From NCBI GenBank assembly GCA_015487905.1, contig WFOX01000184.1, positions 1 through 5,933 of the forward strand: 5,933 nt of DNA. The letters run 5' to 3'. Of the stretch, positions 1 to 5,038 are shown piece by piece (the first letter of the stretch is position 1; the number at the start of each line of letters is the position of its first letter). The translations under genes were made by a program, and so were the position numbers. The notes under the pieces are model-generated. The model saw only the letters and a list, made by a program, of their open reading frames with translations. It was not told the DNA's origin and made no database searches. The stretch comes from Mariprofundales bacterium. GTDB lineage: Bacteria; Pseudomonadota; Zetaproteobacteria; Mariprofundales; S012-25.

Positions 1-273
1 ATCAACCACGAGTTCGCCGATGCCGATGTTGCGCTCGTCGTCGGCGCCAACGATGTCACGAACCCGGCGGCACGCAACGATCCCAAAAGCCCAATCTATG
101 GCATGCCCGTGTTGGATGTGGCGAAGGCAAGACAAGTAATCTTCATCAAGCGCTCGCTTGCGCCGGGCTATGCGGGCGTGGACAACGAGCTCTTTTACAT
201 GGACAAGACGATGATGCTCTTTGACGACGCCAAGCATGCGCTGGAGGAGATCCTCAAGGCGCTGGAGTCCTAG
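1..273 (+). CDS. pntB: NAD(P) transhydrogenase subunit beta, C-terminal part (5' end outside window)
   Basis: Frame 1 is open from the first base to a TAG stop at 271-273 and gives the last 90 residues of PntB. PntB is the inner-membrane subunit that couples proton movement to hydride transfer between NADH and NADP+. This piece belongs to its cytoplasmic NADP(H)-binding domain III. The sequence shows GANDVTNPAA (residues 16-25 of the fragment), then DPKSPIYGMPVLDV, then KRSLAPGYAGVDNELF, close to the corresponding E. coli segments (GANDTVNPAA, KRSMNTGYAGVQNPLF), which contact the NADP nucleotide. The end, ILKALES, is the usual family C-terminus, so the gene is intact at its 3' end. A 62-bp gap separates it from the next + strand gene, so co-transcription is possible but not shown. 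Confidence 0.95.
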   Translation: MNHEFADADVALVVGANDVTNPAARNDPKSPIYGMPVLDVAKARQVIFIKRSLAPGYAGVDNELFYMDKTMMLFDDAKHALEEILKALES

Positions 274-323
274 CTTCTTGCGAAGCGTGCCAGGCCTTGC
301 TGGAATGCGGCGCAGCTTGGTGT

Positions 324-330
324 AAGGAGG
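324..330 (+). promoter_or_regulatory. Strong ribosome binding site of the glycine-zipper protein gene
   Basis: AAGGAGG lies five bases before the ATG at 336. It decides the start. An in-frame upstream ATG-like start at 297 has no such site, and starting there would put 13 unlikely residues before the signal peptide. Confidence 0.85.
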
Positions 331-335
331 GAGGC

Positions 336-698
336 ATGAAGCGCATTTGGATCGCGGCGGTTTTGGCGTTCGGGCTGGCTGCGCCGCATGCGCAAGCAGC
401 GGATTACGAAGTGCAGAATGTTTTTGAGGACGCCGTCTATGGCGCGGGCATCGGCGCGCTCGTGGGTCTGGGTGTTTCGCTCATCAACAACTCCAGCGGC
501 AAGCAAACGGCAAGCAATGTCATGACAGGTGCAGGTGTCGGCATCATCGCGGGCGTCATTTACGGCGTCTATGCGGGCACGCGCGCGGCCGCCGAATACG
601 AAAACGGCCATTGGCGCTTTGCGTTGCCGACGCCGGAAGTGGAACTGCACGGTAGCAAGCTTGCCGCTCGCACAGACCTCGTGCGCGCGCGCTTTTAG
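336..698 (+). CDS. Small exported glycine-zipper protein of unknown function
   Basis: I do not recognise a named family. The 120-residue product begins with a typical Sec signal peptide: MKR, a hydrophobic core at about residues 4-16, and a likely cut after AQA (residue 21 or 22). The mature part has two glycine-rich hydrophobic stretches. Residues 36-46 (GAGIGALVGLG) and 65-81 (GAGVGIIAGVIYGVYAG) both have small residues spaced as in glycine-zipper helices, joined by a polar NNSSGK linker at 51-56. A short polar tail with ALPTPEVEL (96-104) follows. The pattern suggests two closely packed membrane helices forming a hairpin, or an outer-membrane-associated protein; there is no lipobox cysteine. 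The start at 336 is fixed by the AAGGAGG site and the signal peptide. It lies between pntB and a cytochrome c gene on the same strand. That hints at a bioenergetic or envelope setting, but no function can be assigned. Translation and export are well supported; the role is not. Confidence 0.82.
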   Translation: MKRIWIAAVLAFGLAAPHAQAADYEVQNVFEDAVYGAGIGALVGLGVSLINNSSGKQTASNVMTGAGVGIIAGVIYGVYAGTRAAAEYENGHWRFALPTPEVELHGSKLAARTDLVRARF

Positions 699-742
699 TC
701 TCCCACGTGGATTTTTTGCGCTTTCGGGGCGCGTGGGCGAGG

Positions 743-767
743 GCAACCGAGCGGAATGCTCGGTTGC
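743..767 (+). terminator. Perfect 10-bp inverted repeat, possible terminator or mRNA hairpin
   Basis: GCAACCGAGC (743-752) is followed by a five-base loop GGAAT and its exact reverse complement GCTCGGTTGC (758-767). It lies 45 bp after the stop of the glycine-zipper gene and 33 bp before the likely cytochrome c start. The position suits a terminator for the upstream gene or an attenuator or stabiliser before the cytochrome gene. Against a simple intrinsic terminator, no T-run follows directly; the nearest run of five T is at about 783-787. The stem is clear in the sequence, but its role is inference. Confidence 0.45.
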
Positions 768-799
768 AAGCCGCACCTGCGCTTTTTACGCTCGCGCGC

Positions 800-1186
800 A
801 TGGGGAGGATGGCGTGGCTTGTGGCAACGGCGGCCTTTTTGGCGGCCGGATGGGCGCAGGCGCAAGAAGAAGGGCAAATCGTCGGCGATCCTGCGCGCGG
901 CAAGATGATTTTTCAGACGATTTGTTCCCATTGCCATTTGACTACGAATCAACGCAGCCCCGTGGGTGCGCCCGGGTTGATGGATGTGACAAAGCGGCGC
1001 TCCGAGGCCTGGATCAATCAGTGGCTGCAAGGCCCCGAGGAGTTTGCCAAGCGCGATGAAATCGCGAAAAAGGTGATCGCCTCTACGCCGACGGGCCTGA
1101 TTATGCCTGCCTATCCGGAGATGAAGGATCCGCAAAAGCGCGCCGACATCATTGCGTTTTTGAAGACCCTGCGGAGCGAGAAATAA
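800..1186 (+). CDS. Exported monohaem class I-type cytochrome c
   Basis: The product is a 128-residue periplasmic electron carrier, or a small subunit of a redox complex. From the ATG at 800, the order is a signal peptide MGRMAWLVATAAFLAAGWAQA (cut near residue 21), a helix with GDPARGKMIF (29-38), and one CxxCH haem site, CSHCH, at residues 42-46 (bases 923-937), where His46 is the proximal ligand. Then come GAPGL (56-60) and a C-terminal segment with GLIMPAYPEM (99-108), where Met102 or Met108 should be the sixth ligand. A final helix, KRADIIAFLKTL (113-124), is typical of small c-type cytochromes. The start is uncertain. ATG 800 gives the signal peptide an arginine, but no good ribosome site precedes it; ATG 809 has GGGGAGG immediately in front with no spacing; GTG 707 would place the 743-767 hairpin inside the gene. 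The electron partner cannot be told from the sequence. Its 3' end overlaps the convergent AsmA-like gene by 38 bp. Confidence 0.9.
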   Translation: MGRMAWLVATAAFLAAGWAQAQEEGQIVGDPARGKMIFQTICSHCHLTTNQRSPVGAPGLMDVTKRRSEAWINQWLQGPEEFAKRDEIAKKVIASTPTGLIMPAYPEMKDPQKRADIIAFLKTLRSEK

Positions 1187-3614
1187 GCTCCACCTGCGGC
1201 TGTTTCACGGTGCCTGCAAGGCGCGCGCGCATTCCTTGCGCGACAAGCTCCCCGGAAAGCTCGCCAGCAGGCGGCGTGATCCATGCGCGTCCGCGCCAAA
1301 TCCGCTTTTGCTGGATCAGCACAAGCGGTTCTATGCGCAGGCGTTTGCCGTTGGCATAAAGCCGCGCTTCCAGCTTTTTGGCGGCAAGCGCGGCATGCGG
1401 GGTGCGATAGCGAAGCCCGTAAACCGCAAGATCGCCTGAGGCGCGCCATCGCGCAAAGCTTGCCGGTGTGCGCAGCCGAAACCAAAGCGCAAGATCCATG
1501 CGGCCCGCAAGTTCCGCCCCCAACCATCGGCCAAGCCCTGTGGCTTGCGAAAGCCGTGCGTGGGCGATGTGCAGCTTGCCGTCTATGAGCCATCCTTGCG
1601 CGCGCGGCTCAAGCAGCACTTCGTGCAACTCCAGCGTCCCCTGCGCCCATCGTCCCTGCAACGAGCAAGCCCATGCCCCTTCGCTCCATTCGCAAAGGCC
1701 ATGTCCGTCCTGCAAAAGCGGGGTTTGCGGCCAGACGATCTCGGCATGGCGAAGCGGCATGCGCACATGCCAATGCCGCAACGGCAAAGTCCATGCGGGA
1801 AGTCGCACCTGAAACGCTTGCGGCACCATGCGCATTTGCTCAGCGCGCGCAACGAGATAGCGGGTGTCCAAACGGGCGCGCAGGCGCCCCCGCCAAGCAA
1901 GCCCGGCAAACGCAAACGCGCAAGGCTCAGCATGCACGCGGTTGTTTTTGGCGACCACGGTGCAAGCAAGCCGAAATATATCCCAGCGCAAGCCTTCTGC
2001 TTGCATGCGTCCTTCCGCTGCCAGCCGTCCCGATGGCCAAAGCGCGGCTGCAAAGCGCTTCGCTTGCAGCCTTCCTGCAATCGCATGTCCAAGCTTGAGA
2101 CCTAGACGCTGCGCTTCTTCGGCATCCCAGCGCAATCCTTTGAGGCGCAATGCGATAAGCGGCGTGTTGGTTGTTGGTTGTTGGCTCGTGCTGATGCGCA
2201 CATCGTCCAAGAAAAGCCCCGGCGCGCGGCATGCGGAGAAGGCGAGCAAATCGCGGGTCGTGGAATGCTGCCACCGCAGGGTGCATGAAAACGGCGCGGA
2301 TGCAGGCTTGTGCAGGTTTTTCCAGCGCAAGTCACTGCCAAGAAGATCCCATGAGGCCGCAAGCGTCTGCTTTGCGGGGGTTTGCGCCCAGGCAAGTTGC
2401 AAGCGCCCTTTCCCTTCCGCCCGAAGCGTAGTGCCCATGCGTGCTGCGATGAGCGCGGCCAAAAGAGGGGCATCGGCGCCTTGCGCAGCGATCTCCCAGC
2501 GCGTTTGCAAGGCGTGAAGCCGCCAACGCACATGTCCGTGCGCCCAGCGCAATTCGCCTTGTTGCGCTTGCCAGCGCACTTGCCAGGGGCCTGCAGGCAA
2601 CGCAAGCAGCGCGTCTTTTTGCCAGCCTAGTCGCAGCTTTTGGGGCCGGATGGTGCCGGTGGCCCGCCAAGGTTGATTGTGGATGTCCAAGGTGCCGGAA
2701 AGCGCACCTTGAAAGTAGGTGGGAGGATAGGTGCGATCCGGCCACAGCCATTGCAAAGCAAAAGCCGGGATGCGCGCAAGATGCGCTTTTAGTGTGCATT
2801 GGCGCGCGGCATTGCAGCCGCCGTCAAAGCGCATGGCACCGGCACCGAGATGGAGAAACGCTTCGTCAATGCGCACGCGCTGGCCTTGGGCGCGCAGGCG
2901 ACCGCGCGTGTGTGCCCAGCGCGCGCCATTGGCATGCACACGAAACTCCCAGCGCGCATCCCAGCCATCACCGGTGCCGCGCAGGGCCAATGCGCCGTCT
3001 ATGAGCGCCGCTTGGGGCGCTGCGCCTTGGACGAAGCGGGCGAACGGCGCGTGCTCCAAACGCACGGTGGCGTATCCGCGCCCTGCACCGGCCTGCAAGG
3101 GCCAAACGCCAAAGCTGCGCACCGATCCCCTTCCAATGCGCGCGCGCCCATCCCAGCGCAGCTCCGCACGGTCGCGGGCAAAGGAAAGGAAGGCTTCTTT
3201 GAGTTCCAGCTTGCGCCAGCGAACACGGCCATACACGATCTCCACCGCAAACGGCGGCAGCGCGGGCTTGGTGTCGCGCAGCACGATCTCGGGTTGAAAA
3301 AGCCGCAGCTTTTCCAGCTTGGCCTTGCCGCGCAGCAAAAGCGCGCCGAGGTCAAACGACACCTGCGCGCGCGATGCATGCAAGCGGATGGATGCGTTGC
3401 GCCAGGCAAGCTCCGTAAGCTCAAGCGCCGGCCAGGGCCAAAGCCGAAGATGCGCATGTTGCCAGCTTGCGCCCGGGGCTGCGCTGGTGAGCGCGCGCGC
3501 AAGCGCTTCATGCCACATTGGGGCCTTGCGGATCTCATACCACGCAAGCGCGGCGCCGAGCAGGATCAGGCCAAGAAAAGCAAAGCCGATCCGCGCGCCG
3601 CGGCCCGGCCTCAC
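1149..3614 (-). CDS. AsmA-like membrane-anchored periplasmic protein (821 aa)
   Basis: This is a large member of the AsmA/TamB/YhdP-like superfamily. Characterised members are inner-membrane-anchored periplasmic beta-structures linked to outer-membrane assembly or lipid transport; the exact subfamily is not clear. Residues 1-10 are basic and about 11-25 form a single membrane anchor. Residues 53-115 fit an AsmA N-terminal pattern: amphipathic strands with LRLWPWPALEL, LGALLLRGKAKLEKL and QPEIVLRD. Hundreds of residues of alternating strands follow, and the end (LAGTVKQPQVEL, 799-810) matches the closing strand of AsmA proteins. There are 41 Trp (5 %), with RW occurring 15 times, and eight Cys in four close pairs (267/273, 444/462, 551/565, 641/650), which suggests periplasmic disulfides. 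The start is the GTG at 3614, overlapping the gatB stop as GTGA. It has no good ribosome site of its own, so translation is probably coupled to gatB. Confidence is high that the gene is real and AsmA-like in general, and low on its specific role. Confidence 0.85.
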   Translation of the reverse strand: MRPGRGARIGFAFLGLILLGAALAWYEIRKAPMWHEALARALTSAAPGASWQHAHLRLWPWPALELTELAWRNASIRLHASRAQVSFDLGALLLRGKAKLEKLRLFQPEIVLRDTKPALPPFAVEIVYGRVRWRKLELKEAFLSFARDRAELRWDGRARIGRGSVRSFGVWPLQAGAGRGYATVRLEHAPFARFVQGAAPQAALIDGALALRGTGDGWDARWEFRVHANGARWAHTRGRLRAQGQRVRIDEAFLHLGAGAMRFDGGCNAARQCTLKAHLARIPAFALQWLWPDRTYPPTYFQGALSGTLDIHNQPWRATGTIRPQKLRLGWQKDALLALPAGPWQVRWQAQQGELRWAHGHVRWRLHALQTRWEIAAQGADAPLLAALIAARMGTTLRAEGKGRLQLAWAQTPAKQTLAASWDLLGSDLRWKNLHKPASAPFSCTLRWQHSTTRDLLAFSACRAPGLFLDDVRISTSQQPTTNTPLIALRLKGLRWDAEEAQRLGLKLGHAIAGRLQAKRFAAALWPSGRLAAEGRMQAEGLRWDIFRLACTVVAKNNRVHAEPCAFAFAGLAWRGRLRARLDTRYLVARAEQMRMVPQAFQVRLPAWTLPLRHWHVRMPLRHAEIVWPQTPLLQDGHGLCEWSEGAWACSLQGRWAQGTLELHEVLLEPRAQGWLIDGKLHIAHARLSQATGLGRWLGAELAGRMDLALWFRLRTPASFARWRASGDLAVYGLRYRTPHAALAAKKLEARLYANGKRLRIEPLVLIQQKRIWRGRAWITPPAGELSGELVAQGMRARLAGTVKQPQVELISRSAGSSKTQ
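2166..2186. repeat. Three tandem heptamers GTTGGTT inside the AsmA-like gene
   Basis: GTTGGTT occurs twice exactly (2166-2172, 2173-2179) and once with one change, GTTGGCT (2180-2186). On the coding (-) strand it encodes part of SQQPTTN (residues 477-483), a polar linker. The unit is not a multiple of three, so gain or loss of one copy would shift the frame. Confidence 0.8.
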
Positions 3615-5038
3615 GCTTGCAGAAGCGCCTTTAGGCGCTCATTGACGAGCTTGGGATTGGCCTTGCCCTTCGTCTTTTTCATCACTTGCCCGACGAAGTA
3701 GCCAAAAAGTTTTTCTTTACCGGCGCGATACTGGGCGAGTTGCTCGGGGTTTTCTTCCAGCACCTCGCGGATCACGGCGTCAATGGCCGCAGGATCAGTG
3801 ATCTGCTTAAGCCCCTTCTTTTCAATGATCGCATCGGCCTCTTCGCCGCTTGCAAGCATTTCATCCAGCACATCCTTGGCGATCTTGCCCGAGATCGTGC
3901 CATCGGCGATGCGATCCAAAAGCTTGCCCAGCATGGCGGGCGTGATCGGCGCTTGCGTGATGTCCAGCCCTTGCTCGTGCAAGCGCCCCAGCAGCTCGTT
4001 GGCGAGCCAGTTGGCGCAGCGCTTGGGATCGGCTGGATGCGCGGCCACAAGCGCTTCATACCAAGCCGCAAGCTCACGCGATTGCGTGAGCAACTGCGCG
4101 TCATAAGCCGAAAGGCCGTATTCACGCGCAAAGCGCGCGCGCATCTGCCAAGGAAGCTCAGGAAGCCCCGCGCGCACGGCATCCACGAACTGTTCGTCCA
4201 GCACAAGCGGCGGCAGATCAGGCTCCGGGAAATACCGGTAATCGTGCGCTTCTTCCTTCGTGCGCATCGCGCGCGTTTCGCCGCGCTTCGGATCAAACAA
4301 GCGCGTTTCCTGCACGACCTCGCCGCCGTTTTCCAAGATCTCAATCTGCCGCGCTGCTTCGTATTCCAGCGCCTGTTTGACGAAGCGGAAGCTGTTGACA
4401 TTTTTGATCTCGGTGCGCACGCCAAGCGGCTGCCCGGGCCTGCGCACGGAGATATTCGCATCGCAGCGGAACTGACCTTTTTCCATGTCCGCTTCCGAGA
4501 TGCCGAGAAAGCGCACGAGCTGATGGAGCTGTTTGAGATAGGCCACCGCTTCATCCGCCGAGCGCAAATCCGGCGCGGAGACGATTTCAATCAGCGGCAC
4601 GCCGGCGCGGTTTAGGTCAATCCACGATACGCCAGGGGCTTCATGCAGGCTTTTGCCTGCGTCTTCCTCCAAATGCGTGCGCACGATGCGCACGCGCTTT
4701 TCGCCCTCTTCGGTGGGAACGGGCAACACCCCGTGCTCAATGATCGGCGTGTGGTATTGGGTGATCTGGTAGCCCTTCGGAAGGTCGGGATAGAAGTAGT
4801 TTTTGCGGTCAAAGCGCGAAGTGAGGTTGATCGTCGCATCAATCGCAAGGCCAAAAAGCACGGCCTTTCTTACGGCTTCGGCATTGACCACGGGAAGTTG
4901 GCCCGGCATACCCAGGCACACGGGGCAAGTCTGCGTGTTGGGCTCGGCGCCGAAGCTCGCCTGGCATCCACAAAAAAGCTTCGTGCGCGTGTTGAGCTGC
5001 ACATGCACCTCAAGCCCGATCACGACTTCCCAGCTCAT
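3611..5038 (-). CDS. gatB: Aspartyl/glutamyl-tRNA(Asn/Gln) amidotransferase subunit B
   Basis: GatB is the kinase-like subunit of GatCAB. It activates the side-chain carboxyl of Glu-tRNA(Gln) or Asp-tRNA(Asn) with ATP, so that ammonia supplied by GatA can amidate it, and it binds the tRNA. The length of 475 residues is normal for the family. Visible marks, in order: IGLEVH at 7-12 with the metal-site His12; a cysteine cluster C23, C25, C38, C41 that fits a zinc site; RKNYFYPDLPKGYQITQ at 78-94; HLEEDAGK at 122-129; and the family signature DLNRAGVPLIEI at 141-152 with Glu151. The last 150 or so residues are the helical YqeY-like tRNA-binding tail, ending in NERLKALLQA. The ATG at 5038 overlaps the gatA stop as ATGA and is preceded by GGAGGAGG. 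Its stop overlaps the GTG start of the AsmA-like gene. The gene appears intact. Confidence 0.97.
   Translation of the reverse strand: MSWEVVIGLEVHVQLNTRTKLFCGCQASFGAEPNTQTCPVCLGMPGQLPVVNAEAVRKAVLFGLAIDATINLTSRFDRKNYFYPDLPKGYQITQYHTPIIEHGVLPVPTEEGEKRVRIVRTHLEEDAGKSLHEAPGVSWIDLNRAGVPLIEIVSAPDLRSADEAVAYLKQLHQLVRFLGISEADMEKGQFRCDANISVRRPGQPLGVRTEIKNVNSFRFVKQALEYEAARQIEILENGGEVVQETRLFDPKRGETRAMRTKEEAHDYRYFPEPDLPPLVLDEQFVDAVRAGLPELPWQMRARFAREYGLSAYDAQLLTQSRELAAWYEALVAAHPADPKRCANWLANELLGRLHEQGLDITQAPITPAMLGKLLDRIADGTISGKIAKDVLDEMLASGEEADAIIEKKGLKQITDPAAIDAVIREVLEENPEQLAQYRAGKEKLFGYFVGQVMKKTKGKANPKLVNERLKALLQA
3624..3639 (-). other. Short palindromic hairpin just before the AsmA-like start
   Basis: AGCGCC and GGCGCT flank a four-base loop (TTTA on the + strand) within the last codons of gatB, about ten bases before the GTG at 3614. 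It covers the place where a ribosome site for the AsmA-like gene would lie. A ribosome finishing gatB would open it, which fits translational coupling. The stem is only six pairs, so chance is possible. Confidence 0.35.

Noticed and set aside
273..286. Small hairpin GCTTC-TTGC-GAAGC at the pntB stop as a terminator
   Set aside because: Only five pairs and no T-run follow; too weak to call.
297..326. Possible promoter TTGCTG-N18-TGTAAG before the glycine-zipper gene
   Set aside because: Both boxes are poor and the -10 would overlap the ribosome site, which leaves no leader.
297..335. Earlier in-frame start for the glycine-zipper protein
   Set aside because: The ATG at 336 has AAGGAGG five bases upstream and begins a clean signal peptide; the earlier start would spoil both.
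270..776. Minus-strand open frame of 168 codons
   Set aside because: It runs antisense to the well-supported signal-peptide protein and across the hairpin, with an Arg/Ala-rich composition typical of a shadow frame.
707..799. Earlier GTG start for the cytochrome c
   Set aside because: It would add 31 Arg/Ala-rich residues before the signal peptide, put the perfect hairpin inside the gene, and has no ribosome site.
2799..3701. A 300-codon open frame on the + strand
   Set aside because: It is antisense to the AsmA-like gene and the gatB end. Its product is a low-complexity Ala/Arg-rich chain with no motif.
3686..4615. A 309-codon open frame on the + strand
   Set aside because: It lies wholly antisense to gatB, whose product is strongly conserved. 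GC-rich genes commonly leave long open antisense frames, and this one has no recognisable domain or ribosome site.
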